A model generated the notes under the pieces. That model saw only the letters and a program-made list of their open reading frames with translations. It ran no database searches and was not told where the DNA came from. The position numbers and the translations under genes were made by a program. A stretch of 64,000 nt of DNA from Microvirga sp. BSC39 (GTDB taxonomy: Bacteria; Pseudomonadota; Alphaproteobacteria; Rhizobiales; Beijerinckiaceae). Shown one piece after another: positions 24,553-32,692 of this stretch (within the stretch, counting starts at the first letter, position 1; every line of letters starts with the position of its first letter). Location: NCBI RefSeq assembly GCF_000739015.1, contig NZ_JPUG01000078.1, positions 62,001 through 126,000 on the forward strand, given 5' to 3'.

Positions 24553-24927
24553 TCAAGCCAGGTCTTGGCTGTGCAGGTCAGGTTCAACGACTTCGTACTC
24601 GACGCCCCCGAGCCGGACGGGGCCACCGTCAGCTCCTGTGGTCTCGACGCGGGTCGAATAACCTCTGTGCTTCCCTTTCCTTTCGAGGAAGAAGCGGATC
24701 GCCTTCATGTCCCCCGCCTCAACGGCTCGGGCGAGATGGGCTTCTGCAGTATCTAGCAGGGCCTCGGTGGCTTCCTCTCGGACCGCCTCCAGCTCGGGAT
24801 TGTTGGCGATGAAGCGGTAAAGGGTGCTGCGCTGGACGCTCAACACCACCGCCGCCTGAGCGATAAGGCCGCCCTGCTCCCGCAAAGCCTGCTCAACCCG
24901 CTGATATTTCAACTTTGGACCAGCCAT
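24553..24927 (-). CDS. HTH protein resembling phage small terminase subunits
   Basis: A 124-residue protein starting MAGPKLKYQRVEQALREQG. The HTH LIAQAAVVLSVQRSTLYRFI is followed by a helical oligomerisation-like segment (AEAHLARAVEAGDMKAIRFFLERKGKHRGY) seen in small terminase and Fis-like phage proteins (residues described in parts: LARAVEAGDMKAIRFFLE). It has no large-subunit partner nearby, the PICI situation in which a satellite redirects helper packaging. A plain transcriptional regulator is the main alternative. It is downstream of the coiled-coil gene. Confidence 0.5.
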   Translation of the reverse strand: MAGPKLKYQRVEQALREQGGLIAQAAVVLSVQRSTLYRFIANNPELEAVREEATEALLDTAEAHLARAVEAGDMKAIRFFLERKGKHRGYSTRVETTGADGGPVRLGGVEYEVVEPDLHSQDLA

Positions 24928-25046
24928 GGTCAGATTCCGTTTCGAGGGTGAAAGGGGTGACCGGGAGAGGTGAGGACTAGGGAAAACCCGCCTCCCCCGG
25001 TCGGTGCAGGTGTGAGGGAGTCCCGTCGCCCACACCCGCTAGATGG

Positions 25047-25652
25047 CTACGCGGCATTGCGCTCAAGGATCGTTTCAACCGGCATTAGCGCATTGGGATC
25101 ACGCTTCCAGAAACCCGGGACGTGAACCGTCCGGAAGATCGGCTGGCACGTTTGATAGCCCTCCACGAACTCGCCCAGCAGGGGATGAGCCACCAGCGGC
25201 GCGGCCCCTGCCGGCAGGTCGGCGTTTGCCTTCTCGACGGCCTTCGCAGCCTCGCATCCCTGCACCAGCAGCTGGCGCATCTCATTGCAGAGGGTGTTCC
25301 ACCGGGCATCCAGATCAGCGCCCACAGTGGCCATTGCGGCCTTGGCTCGCTCGTATTGCTCCCGTTTCCGGGCCTGTTCCTCCCTGTTGCGTGCCGTCCC
25401 AAGCTCCGTTTCAAGCTGGGACAGCGCAACGTCCAGGCGCTCAATCTCGAACTCGAGATCCGCGCTCTGCATCCGGCGAGCTTTCGCCGTGTCGGGCTGC
25501 GTGAGCAGGTCCAGGGCTTCGGCCTCGATCCCAGCCCGTTCAGCGGCGAGGCGGTCCCGCTCGGCGCGAACATCAACGGTAAGGGCGACGATGCTGGCAG
25601 ATGACACATCCGCCGCGAGGACACCAAGAATGCGGTCGTAAAGAGTGGACAT
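25047..25652 (-). CDS. Coiled-coil protein
   Basis: A 201-residue protein starting MSTLYDRILGVLAADV. It is predominantly coiled coil (RAERDRLAAERAGIEAEALD; DLEFEIERLDVALSQLETEL), with a C-terminal globular piece. AAGGAG lies 8 bases before the ATG, whose A is shared with the TAA stop of the preceding gene (TAATG). Part of the minus-strand operon with the 123-residue and Bro-N genes. Function unknown. Confidence 0.6.
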   Translation of the reverse strand: MSTLYDRILGVLAADVSSASIVALTVDVRAERDRLAAERAGIEAEALDLLTQPDTAKARRMQSADLEFEIERLDVALSQLETELGTARNREEQARKREQYERAKAAMATVGADLDARWNTLCNEMRQLLVQGCEAAKAVEKANADLPAGAAPLVAHPLLGEFVEGYQTCQPIFRTVHVPGFWKRDPNALMPVETILERNAA

Positions 25653-26023
25653 TAGCGGGACTCCTTCCATGCGTTGGAAATGCGGTGCTCGTAGGCCTGT
25701 TGGGTGTTCTCCTGGCCCACAGGCGGGGTGTGCGGGGCTGGCTGCGGGAAGGTCGGTGGGTCCTGCCAAGCGGTGTTGAGGCGGCGCTCGTAGGTCTCAT
25801 AACTGCGCTCAACCAGCAGCTCGTTGGCCTTGCGCTCGCCCTGAGCCTCAAGCCGGGCGATCTCGGCGTTCAGCTCGGCGAAGGTCTTGAGCTTCTTCGG
25901 CTGATTGTCGCGGAGCATCACACCGCCGCTGATGCGATAGCCGTTGCGCAATGTCCCATTGGCCTCACAAGCCTCTGTTTCAGGGACAGCGATGCCGTCT
26001 GATGCACGAATGAACGTTTTCAT
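25652..26023 (-). CDS. Hypothetical protein
   Basis: A 123-residue protein starting MKTFIRASDGIAVPETE. A central helix (LNAEIARLEAQGERKANELL) and repeated motifs YERRLNTAWQ and YEHRISNAWK suggest a short internal duplication; YEDRVANAWK occurs also at the C-terminus of the element's RHH protein. ATGA overlap with the Bro-N gene upstream and TAATG overlap downstream show tight coupling. Confidence 0.6.
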   Translation of the reverse strand: MKTFIRASDGIAVPETEACEANGTLRNGYRISGGVMLRDNQPKKLKTFAELNAEIARLEAQGERKANELLVERSYETYERRLNTAWQDPPTFPQPAPHTPPVGQENTQQAYEHRISNAWKESR

Positions 26024-26469
26024 TGGATTGCCCCCTTCTTGGAGAGCCAGGGTTGCGGAATTTGGGGCTGGGTTTGAACGGTCGGGTATTGGTCCCGATT
26101 GGCCTTGAGCAGCAGGGCGCGAAACGCGAGCTTGCGGAGCCCCGTCTCGTTGATGAGCACCCGATTGAGGCGCCGACCGCCCAAGCGGTCATCGAGCATG
26201 GTGCAATCTTCGGGGTTCAGGACCGCAAAGTGCCGCTGGTAGGGGTTCAGCGACATTGAGTTGGCATCGACCAAGCCCAAAACTCGGCAGGCATCCGTTC
26301 CAACGTACCAGACGCTGCCCCGATAGAGGACGCCGCGCAGCTCGTCTTTGACTTCCTGGGCCCGCTGAATGGCTGCGGGATTGTTCGCAGCATCCCGATA
26401 GGCGACAAACTTCCCAGACAGACGCCCTCGACCCCTCCTGGGCACACCGCTCAATTCCTGAGTGCACAT
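26020..26469 (-). CDS. Bro-N domain protein
   Basis: A 149-residue protein. VWYVGTDACRVLGLVDANS and the later LINETGLRKLAFRALL match the Bro-N (ANT/KilA-associated) domain found in phage and virus regulatory proteins, where it binds DNA. GAGGGGCCA precedes the ATG. It overlaps the upstream 108-residue gene by 19 bases and the downstream gene by 4. No C-terminal partner domain is attached, only a Gln/Pro tail. Confidence 0.75.
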   Translation of the reverse strand: MCTQELSGVPRRGRGRLSGKFVAYRDAANNPAAIQRAQEVKDELRGVLYRGSVWYVGTDACRVLGLVDANSMSLNPYQRHFAVLNPEDCTMLDDRLGGRRLNRVLINETGLRKLAFRALLLKANRDQYPTVQTQPQIPQPWLSKKGAIQ

Positions 26470-26777
26470 TGGCCCCTCTCATTGCAAAGCCCAGCAATCT
26501 GGTTGTCGTGGATGATCGCAATGAGCGAAGCGCCGACCGCTTTCGACAGGCTCGGGACGTTCGCCAGATCACACAGGCTCATCCGCTTTGCCTTCCCCAT
26601 CGCAACCACCCGCAAATTCGGATGCTGGACACCAATCCAATCTTCGATTTCCTGGCCGATGTATTGCCCTGCTCGGATCTGCATCTTCAGGACAATGTGC
26701 GAAGTATTTCCGCGCTTTCGCCGCTTAAGTGCTGTGACCCTCACAGGATATCGACCATCTGGAAACCTTGAACCCAT
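26451..26777 (-). CDS. Phage-like small protein, DUF669-like
   Basis: A 108-residue protein starting MGSRFPDGRYPVRVTALKRR. The order GRYPVRV - VLKMQIRAGQYIGQEIEDWI - PNLRVVAMGKAKRMSL - PSLSKAVGASLIAIIHDNQ recalls DUF669-type phage replication accessory proteins, which are OB-fold-like; this is only a pattern match. An in-frame ATG at 26858 would add 27 residues. First gene of the minus-strand operon with Bro-N and two others. Confidence 0.5.
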   Translation of the reverse strand: MGSRFPDGRYPVRVTALKRRKRGNTSHIVLKMQIRAGQYIGQEIEDWIGVQHPNLRVVAMGKAKRMSLCDLANVPSLSKAVGASLIAIIHDNQIAGLCNERGQCALRN

Positions 26778-27267
26778 AACGCTCGCCAAATCGACTACGT
26801 CGGAGTCCCTGATACAAAATCGTATAAAACGATCAGATTGGCACTGTAAAATTTGCAATTACTTGATAATTTAATGTGCTATATTTGGGTATACTTGCAG
26901 GCAAGGAGCAATGTTTTTCCCACAGAGGAGGGCGAGTTGCGTTTTGCGGTCGATGTGTTGCGAGTCCTATCGCCTGACCATTACCCTTAACCGTCGCAAA
27001 CAGGGGCTGCACAAGGGTTTCTGCCCTTCCCTGCCCAACACCTCATCAGGCGATACAACGCCATCACGGCTCAGCTTTAAGGGGGATCGAGGTGCAGGAT
27101 TCAGCGCCCACAGGGGGAGTGTGGGGGCCGTCTGAACGTCGCCCCAATTTGCGTGTCGTTTCCCTTTAAATACGCATATAAAGGGAAACGACACGCAAAT
27201 AACGAAGGGGCCGGATCGACAGCCCTAAGGGTCACAGGGGCGCATACTGCCCCTGTGGGAAATTGTC
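26778..27267. other. Candidate replication-origin region
   Basis: A gap of about 490 bases downstream of the primase-helicase gene. Its left part (26800-26910) is AT-rich. It holds the inverted repeat at 27147-27200 and copies of the CCCACAGGGG motif (26919 with one mismatch, 27107 and 27250 exact). Small open frames across the palindrome encode the same peptide on both strands and are not called. An origin served by the neighbouring primase is inferred. Confidence 0.45.
27147..27200. repeat. Inverted repeat IR1 (22-bp perfect arms)
   Basis: Arms at 27147-27168 and 27179-27200 are perfect inverse copies (ATTTGCGTGTCG... ending TTTA), separated by AATACGCATA. The left arm differs at one base from the left arm of IR2, 494 bases away. 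Confidence 0.85.
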
Positions 27268-30200
27268 TCAGTGTCGGGTTGATTGCTGCCCAGACATTCG
27301 GGCCTGCAAAGCCTGTCGGGCTCGCAATTGCAGGGCGCTCAATGCGGGGGCTTCGATCTCAGGGACTTCGGCCACAGGGGGCGTTTGTTCACCGATAGGG
27401 GCTTTCCGCCCGACAACAACCCGCCCCGCCTCGTCCACGCCCACAGAGGCGGCAGGGGCGCCGGCAACGGGGGCTCGCGGGGCCCGGATCACATCGCAGA
27501 ACGCGAGCTCATCCCCCTCGCAAAGACGCGTCTCCAACCAAGCGCGGGGATCCGGCACAACGGCGGGGTTGAAGTACGCCTTGCGGGTCTGTTGGCCTCG
27601 GCCTGTCGGGCGATACTCAACGATGCCCCAGGCTGCAGGGATTTCCGTGTCGTTTCCCTTTATAATCTCCCTAAAGGGTCTCGACACGGAAATCATGGCC
27701 CTGCTGCGCCAAGCGTTCACGGCGTCACGCGATGCCCAAACCTCGGGCCAGGCCTTCGCCATATCCGTTGCGCTTTGCAGGATCATCCCGTCAACGATCA
27801 TCTCAACTTCGCGGCCAGCCGGGATGACAGCCGCAACGACTTCGTCAGATGCTTTCATTTCATCAACCTCTTGGCTTTCTTCATCATTCGGCTGTTTCCA
27901 GACTTTCAGCTCATCGACCGGAAACCCATCTAGCTGCACATCGGCCAGGATACGGATATCGAGCGGCTTGGAGGCGTCACGGTTGACGGCTCGGGCGCGA
28001 CCAATGGCCTGCACCAGCTCGGCGTCACAGGTCAGGGTGCGCATGTCCTCCGCTGTGGGATCAGGGTGTTTCAGGTCAACTTCAAACGAGTACGCCGCGC
28101 CGTCCCGCGTTGTGACGAGCTTTTCCGTGGGGTCGTACCAAGTCCAATTGTTCTTCTTCACGCTCGCCGGCATCGGCATTACGCCGGTGAGCGCCCCTGC
28201 CATCAGCTCGACTTCCTCAGGTCCCGGCAGAACGCGGCCAAGGGTGATGAGCAGTCGGACGCCGCCGTAATCGTTGATGCCGGTCAAGTTGTTGAAGTGC
28301 TCGACAGCAATTTCCTTTGGCAGGTTCGCCTTGAGCCAGCTCGCAACCTCTTTCTGTGCAATGACCAGTGCGGACTTGCGCCCGACTGCGAGCCATTCTT
28401 GCAGGATGTAGCGACGAAGAGCTTGCAGGTTGCGCAAAATGGGGGCGTTTTCCCTCATCCGGTCAAACAGCTTCGTCTTGGCGACAGGAGCGCCCAAAAC
28501 CTGCTCGATCCGCACATGCTCACGCGGCAACGCAACGTTGCGTAGATTGGCGACCTGCACCACTCCCTGTGGGAAGAAGGCGTTCAACACGCGCAACGGC
28601 GGCAACGTTGCGTCGAGCAGCAGCGTGTCAATCTCATGCCAAGCCGCGTCGATCTCGCGGAGCCCTTGCGTCTGAGCGACCCTAATGCGCCCCTGCTCGG
28701 TGCCCTGGAACTCAACGAACAGCCGACCGGACGCGGCCTCCGTGTCAGACTGTTCCAGCAGATGTTGCGCGGCACGCCACATGCGAGCCATCCGGCGCAC
28801 AAACGTCGGCGGCCGCTTCACCCGCGCAATCTCGGCTTGACGCTCCTCGGCAGGCATGCCGGGGTAAAGCTGCGGCTGCTCGACCAAGGACCATTCATGT
28901 TTCACGGCGGCTTCGCGGCACTCCTCGACCGTGAGCCCCGCCGCAACGAGCCAGCGCTGTTCCACAGGAGCAAGGCGGTCGCTTCTCAGGCGTTCTGGTT
29001 CGGGCTGCATCCGTAACGCCTGGGCCATCTTGCCGCGAGTGGCAGTCAGCTGCGGCATGAACTCAACGGGAGCTTCCAACTCCTCGACCGTGAGCCCCTT
29101 GCCCTTGCGATCTTTGGGCAGGGTCAGGAGGCCGGATTGTGAGAACCCTTCGTCTATGATGAGCTTTGCGACCTGTCCGAACGCCTTGGGCTTGCGGAAC
29201 AGGTACTCATGCGAGCCGATCCACACATCAGGGTCAGACTGCTTTTGTCGTTGGAAGCCGCACTGATCGAAGAACGGGCATCGAACCATTGTTCCATCGG
29301 GCCGCCGGTCCTCACAGCAGGAGGCTTCGACCGAAGTGCCAACGCTGTTCGCAGCTTTCACGGCGGGCAGGTCATCGCACATCTTCTTGCCGGGACGGTT
29401 CGGGTCGTCAGCCTCGCGCCCTCGGTAAACCTGCGCCTGCACCCCCAACGCAGCGAAGTCCTTAACGATCTGGTCACCGAGCTTGTGCAGGGGCACCAAC
29501 AGGGCGATTTTGCGCTGGTCCCCTTGGTTTCGCAGCTGCCGCACATAGTCGACGATTTCATAGGTGGTCGTTCTAGTCTTGCCGACGCCGGTGGCGACGG
29601 CGATGGCCTGCACTAAGGTGAGCTGACGAGCTGACGGCACAGACCAACCTTGCGTCCAGACGATAGGCATGAGCTCCCGACCGCTGTTCTTAAAGAACGA
29701 TTGGACGGCTTCCTTGATGAGCTGGCGAGCATGCAACAGCTCGATTTGTTCGACCGTGACGACGGCAGGAAGGCGCTTGATGCGCCCCTTGTCCCTCTGT
29801 GGGACCTTCTCAGCGGCGTCCTTGCCGAGCTTCTTGACCCAAACCCGCTCGATGTCCTTGCGCAGTGTCTCCGGGGTTGCAAAGCGGCTGACGCACCCTT
29901 GCCGATGCTGGAGGCAAAGCGCCTCAAAGTCATCGGGGGTCAACCCTTCTTCGACCGCGACGGCGACAGCCTCAAAGAACTGTTCCGACCGCTTCCCCTG
30001 TGGCACAAGGCGGGTGAGCAGCTGGACGACCTTTTCGCTACCCTTGCCCGACCGCCCCACAGGGAGGGCTGCGTCTGATAGTTTGCGCTCAACGACGGCG
30101 GGAAATCGGGTCGTTAGCTCGTCATGGGTCCAAACCCTACTGCCTTGCGAGGCGAGTTTGACCGGCTCGACGGCGAAGCGGCCGCGCTGTTGTTTCGTCT

Positions 30201-30777
30201 TGGTAGGGTAGTTGAGCGTTCCGGCGACACGATAGGGCTGTGTCACAACGCCTGTTGCGCTGTCCGCCCCTGTCGCCGCACGAATGGCCGCGCCAAGGGG
30301 CCTCGCCTGTTCTGCCGTCAACGCTTGGTCGAGGAACAACCAAGGCTGGAAATTACCGGGTGAAGTCTCGACAACGAGTGAAGGCTCAAAGTCGATGTGC
30401 CCCGCCTTGCCCTTGTCGGCATCGGAATCCACCACGAAGGCGAACACCCCGCGAGTGTAACTTAGATCGCCGCGCCTACCGGGTGGCGTGTTCTTCGCAA
30501 TCGTGCGGGCTTCAACGTATACGTTGTATCCCTCTTGGGCGTACATGACCGCGGCTTCGGTCATGTTCTCAACGTCGCCAATTGCGAAAGCCTGTCGCCC
30601 CTGCTTGTTTTGATCTCTGTCAGCGAGGGCCGGATGAATAACGACGAGCGGCAGCATGCCGGGCTCATGGGCACCAGCGAGCGCCCGAGCGGCTGAGGTG
30701 TGAATTAGCTCAATGAAAGCACGAACAGTACCTACGTCAGCTTTTCCCTGTGGAGCTGCACCCCACGGGTTTGACAA
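27268..30777 (-). CDS. Primase-helicase replication protein
   Basis: A 1169-residue replication protein next to attR. The N-terminal domain resembles RepB/AEP-type primases: VFAFVVDSDADKGK gives the hhDhD metal site (D117, D119) and SPGNFQPWLFLD (139-150) follows. A helicase domain begins at the Walker A ATGVGKT (395-401), has LIIDEGFSQSG near 540, and ends with a motif-VI-like QAIGRARAVNR near 925, indicating an SF2-like motor. About 200 C-terminal residues are not assigned. The start has weak ribosome-binding context. Such primase-helicase fusions start replication of satellites and plasmids. Confidence 0.82.
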   Translation of the reverse strand: MSNPWGAAPQGKADVGTVRAFIELIHTSAARALAGAHEPGMLPLVVIHPALADRDQNKQGRQAFAIGDVENMTEAAVMYAQEGYNVYVEARTIAKNTPPGRRGDLSYTRGVFAFVVDSDADKGKAGHIDFEPSLVVETSPGNFQPWLFLDQALTAEQARPLGAAIRAATGADSATGVVTQPYRVAGTLNYPTKTKQQRGRFAVEPVKLASQGSRVWTHDELTTRFPAVVERKLSDAALPVGRSGKGSEKVVQLLTRLVPQGKRSEQFFEAVAVAVEEGLTPDDFEALCLQHRQGCVSRFATPETLRKDIERVWVKKLGKDAAEKVPQRDKGRIKRLPAVVTVEQIELLHARQLIKEAVQSFFKNSGRELMPIVWTQGWSVPSARQLTLVQAIAVATGVGKTRTTTYEIVDYVRQLRNQGDQRKIALLVPLHKLGDQIVKDFAALGVQAQVYRGREADDPNRPGKKMCDDLPAVKAANSVGTSVEASCCEDRRPDGTMVRCPFFDQCGFQRQKQSDPDVWIGSHEYLFRKPKAFGQVAKLIIDEGFSQSGLLTLPKDRKGKGLTVEELEAPVEFMPQLTATRGKMAQALRMQPEPERLRSDRLAPVEQRWLVAAGLTVEECREAAVKHEWSLVEQPQLYPGMPAEERQAEIARVKRPPTFVRRMARMWRAAQHLLEQSDTEAASGRLFVEFQGTEQGRIRVAQTQGLREIDAAWHEIDTLLLDATLPPLRVLNAFFPQGVVQVANLRNVALPREHVRIEQVLGAPVAKTKLFDRMRENAPILRNLQALRRYILQEWLAVGRKSALVIAQKEVASWLKANLPKEIAVEHFNNLTGINDYGGVRLLITLGRVLPGPEEVELMAGALTGVMPMPASVKKNNWTWYDPTEKLVTTRDGAAYSFEVDLKHPDPTAEDMRTLTCDAELVQAIGRARAVNRDASKPLDIRILADVQLDGFPVDELKVWKQPNDEESQEVDEMKASDEVVAAVIPAGREVEMIVDGMILQSATDMAKAWPEVWASRDAVNAWRSRAMISVSRPFREIIKGNDTEIPAAWGIVEYRPTGRGQQTRKAYFNPAVVPDPRAWLETRLCEGDELAFCDVIRAPRAPVAGAPAASVGVDEAGRVVVGRKAPIGEQTPPVAEVPEIEAPALSALQLRARQALQARMSGQQSTRH
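27641..27693. repeat. Inverted repeat IR2 inside the primase-helicase gene
   Basis: Outer arms ATTTCCGTGTCG (27641-27652) and CGACACGGAAAT (27682-27693), with inner CCCTTTA/TAAAGGG. Its first 22 bases match IR1 at 21 positions. It lies within the coding sequence near residue 1035. Confidence 0.8.
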
Positions 30778-30862
30778 ATCTGTGCTAAGTCTTTGATCGC
30801 AGGTCCAGCGGTTTACAGCCTCTTGTGCGCCATGCCCTTGATCTTCCAGAGATAACTGAGGC

Positions 30863-30910
30863 TTCCTAAACCGAAGGTCGGAAGTTCGAGTCTTCCCGGG
30901 ATCGCCAGTT
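30863..30910. repeat. attR, 48-bp direct repeat
   Basis: An exact copy of 16059-16106 (tRNA-Arg 3' half). It lacks the 5' half and so is not a tRNA gene. The host gene at 30929 begins its stop codon 18 bases further on. Confidence 0.92.
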
Positions 30911-30928
30911 TTTCCAGCGACAGCCTGC

Positions 30929-31771
30929 CTATCGTCCGACCCGCGCGACGGCGGCTTTCGCGTCGTCGAGGTCCGGCGCGTCGATGTGGCGGTAGCGGGC
31001 CTGGATGAGGCCGAAGAGGCCGAAGGCGAAGAGGCCGAGTGCCGTCAGCGCCAGGAGCACCCAGCCATAGGGCTGCTGCTGCAGGGCATCCAAGGCGCCG
31101 CCGAGGCCGCGCACCTCGGATGAGGAGGCGTGGTAAGCGGCAAGAACCAGGAAGCCGCCGATCATCAGGAAGACCACGCCGCGGGCGGCAAATCCCATGC
31201 GACCGATGGTGACGAACCAGTCCCGCTTGTCGGCCGGCAGGGAGAGGCGGTCCGCCACCCGTCCGCGCCAGGCCTTCACGATGAAGGCGAGGCCCACGCC
31301 GATCACCACGAGCCCGACGAGGCCCACCAGCCACCGGCCGAAGGGCTGGCTCATGAGCCAGGCCGTCCAGTCCTGCGCGCCCTGATCCTCCCCGCCGCCT
31401 CCCTGGCTGCGCCCGAGGGCGAGGTTCAGGGCGAAGATCGCCAGACCCGCATAGATGATGCCGCTGATCAGATGGGCTCCCCGGATGGCCCAGCCCTTCA
31501 TGTCGGAGCCGCGATTGTCGGCATCGGTGAGGGCCTCCAGAACCCGCCAGGCGCAGAAGCCGAACAGACCGAGCGCAATCAGCACGAGCCAGACCTTGCC
31601 GAAGGGCTGGGAGAGAAGCGTCTGCAGGGCGCTGCGGCTGCCGCCGGTCTGCCCGCCGGACCCGATGGCCGCGAGAAGCGCTAGGGCGCCGACGAGGCCG
31701 TAGACTACGCCCCTTGCGCCATAGCCGAACCGGGCCAGGGTCTCGACGGGGTTTCGGCTGAGATTCGGCAT
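30929..31771 (-). CDS. DUF1206 membrane protein
   Basis: A 280-residue inner-membrane protein with about six hydrophobic helices in three repeats, each starting with a pattern like ARFGYGARGVVYG, then GAHLISGIIYAGLA and GRMGFAARGVVFL. This threefold repeat is the DUF1206 signature; function is unknown. GGAG lies 9 bases before the ATG at 31771. A candidate EcfG promoter is just upstream, suggesting a general-stress role. Its 3' end is next to attR, so the element entered directly downstream of it. Confidence 0.85.
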   Translation of the reverse strand: MPNLSRNPVETLARFGYGARGVVYGLVGALALLAAIGSGGQTGGSRSALQTLLSQPFGKVWLVLIALGLFGFCAWRVLEALTDADNRGSDMKGWAIRGAHLISGIIYAGLAIFALNLALGRSQGGGGEDQGAQDWTAWLMSQPFGRWLVGLVGLVVIGVGLAFIVKAWRGRVADRLSLPADKRDWFVTIGRMGFAARGVVFLMIGGFLVLAAYHASSSEVRGLGGALDALQQQPYGWVLLALTALGLFAFGLFGLIQARYRHIDAPDLDDAKAAVARVGR

Positions 31772-31799
31772 GGGTGACGGCTCCACTCTGTCATGAGTG

Positions 31800-31825
31800 A
31801 ACCGCCAAGCCTTCATTGATGTTCC
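31800..31825 (-). promoter_or_regulatory. Candidate EcfG-type promoter of the DUF1206 gene
   Basis: On the minus strand GGAAC (31825-31821), a 17-base spacer and GGTT (31803-31800). One base differs from GGAAC-N16/17-cGTT. It is 28 bases before the start codon. Confidence 0.5.
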
Positions 31826-31856
31826 GTGCGCTGAGACAGCACCCCATGCAAGCGGT

Positions 31857-32648
31857 TCAACGCCTGCCCAACTGGCGGCCCAGGGTCGACGCATCCTCGG
31901 CCAGGGGAGGCCCGGCGAGCAGGAGAAGCAGGAGCGCGAAGGGGAGGGCGAACAGGAATCCGGCCTGGCTGAAGCCGATGGCGCCGGTGACGCCGCCGAT
32001 GAAGAAGGCGGCGAGCAGCAGGGCGAGCAGGCGCAGCTTGGGCCGGTCCGCCAGGACCCGGTCCGGATTGTCCGGGTTCCGGTTCCAGTAGAGGAGCTTG
32101 CCGAGCTCGATGCCGATGTCGGTGGCGATCCCTGTCACATGGGTGGTGCGCATGCGGGCGCCGGAGAGCTTGGTGACGGTCGCGTTCTGCAGGCCCATGA
32201 TGAAGCACAGGAGCGGGACGGCGAGCGCCACGAAGGCCGGAGACGGATGGGCGATCCAGCCCAGAAGGCCGAAGGCCAGCAGCAGGAAGGCTTCCAGCAT
32301 CAGCGGCATGGCATAGCGGCTGCCGAGATGGTGGCGGCGTCCCCAGTTGATCAGCATGGCCGAACAGGCCGCTCCCGCGATGAAGGGCAGGAAGGCCAGG
32401 AGCCCGAGACCCACAAGCTCGAGGGAGCCGAGGGCGATGTTGTCGGCCATGCTGGAGAGGATCCCCGACATGTGCGAGGTGTACTGGCCGACGGCCAGGA
32501 AGCCGCCGGCATTGATCGCGCCGGCCACGAAGGTGAGGGCCATGCCGAGCAGGGTATCGGCCGCGCCGGTCCGCTCATGGGCCACGATGGCCTTCACGGA
32601 ACGGATGGTGAAGTCGCGGGGCTCCGGCTTGGTCGACTGAGCGCTCAT
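31857..32648 (-). CDS. YoaK family (DUF1275) membrane protein
   Basis: A 263-residue inner-membrane protein with about six helices. The sequence AGAINAGGFLAVGQYTSHMSG, given here in part as GFLAVGQYTSHMSG, and GLQNATVTKLSG plus RTTHVTG are hallmarks of DUF1275. The family is of unknown function, possibly a small-molecule transporter. No strong ribosome-binding site is visible before the ATG. It is downstream of bglX but separated by a hairpin. Confidence 0.88.
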   Translation of the reverse strand: MSAQSTKPEPRDFTIRSVKAIVAHERTGAADTLLGMALTFVAGAINAGGFLAVGQYTSHMSGILSSMADNIALGSLELVGLGLLAFLPFIAGAACSAMLINWGRRHHLGSRYAMPLMLEAFLLLAFGLLGWIAHPSPAFVALAVPLLCFIMGLQNATVTKLSGARMRTTHVTGIATDIGIELGKLLYWNRNPDNPDRVLADRPKLRLLALLLAAFFIGGVTGAIGFSQAGFLFALPFALLLLLLAGPPLAEDASTLGRQLGRR

Positions 32649-32692
32649 GAGCGCAAGCTTAGCGCCATTTGCTTAAGAGGTTCAATGCATCA

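Larger units (their letters stand above)
20794..30065. repeat. Recurrent 10-mer CCCACAGGGG across the element
   Basis: Exact copies: plus at 20794, 22023, 22203 and 27107; minus at 27250-27259. One-mismatch copies: 25321, 25716, 26919, 27371, 27440 and 30056 (plus); 28050, 28564, 29794 and 29995 (minus). They occur in several genes, frames and strands. Five exact copies of a 10-mer in under 15 kb is far above chance (about 0.03 expected at equal base frequencies). Confidence 0.75.
16059..30910. mobile_element. tRNA-Arg-integrated element of about 14.8 kb (satellite-like island)
   Basis: The boundaries are the two 48-bp att copies. Contents in order: integrase and two small DNA-binding proteins reading toward attL, a divergent RHH regulator, a PD-(D/E)XK-like protein, a serine recombinase, an accessory region of small and envelope proteins, a terminase-small-subunit-like HTH protein, a Bro-N protein and a primase-helicase next to attR. 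Base composition is visibly less GC-rich than the flanks. No phage structural, lysis, conjugation or relaxase gene is seen. The size and the int/regulator/primase/small-terminase set resemble PICI and P4-like phage satellites; that classification is inference. Confidence 0.9.

Noticed and set aside
27153..27398. Small plus-strand frame MSFPFKYAYKGKRHAN and its minus-strand twin at 26967-27194
   Set aside because: Both begin in the perfect palindrome IR1, which makes both strands encode the same start. No ribosome-binding site.
30863..30939. Second tRNA-Arg
   Set aside because: Only the 3' half is present (attR). The 5' half, D arm and acceptor partner are missing.
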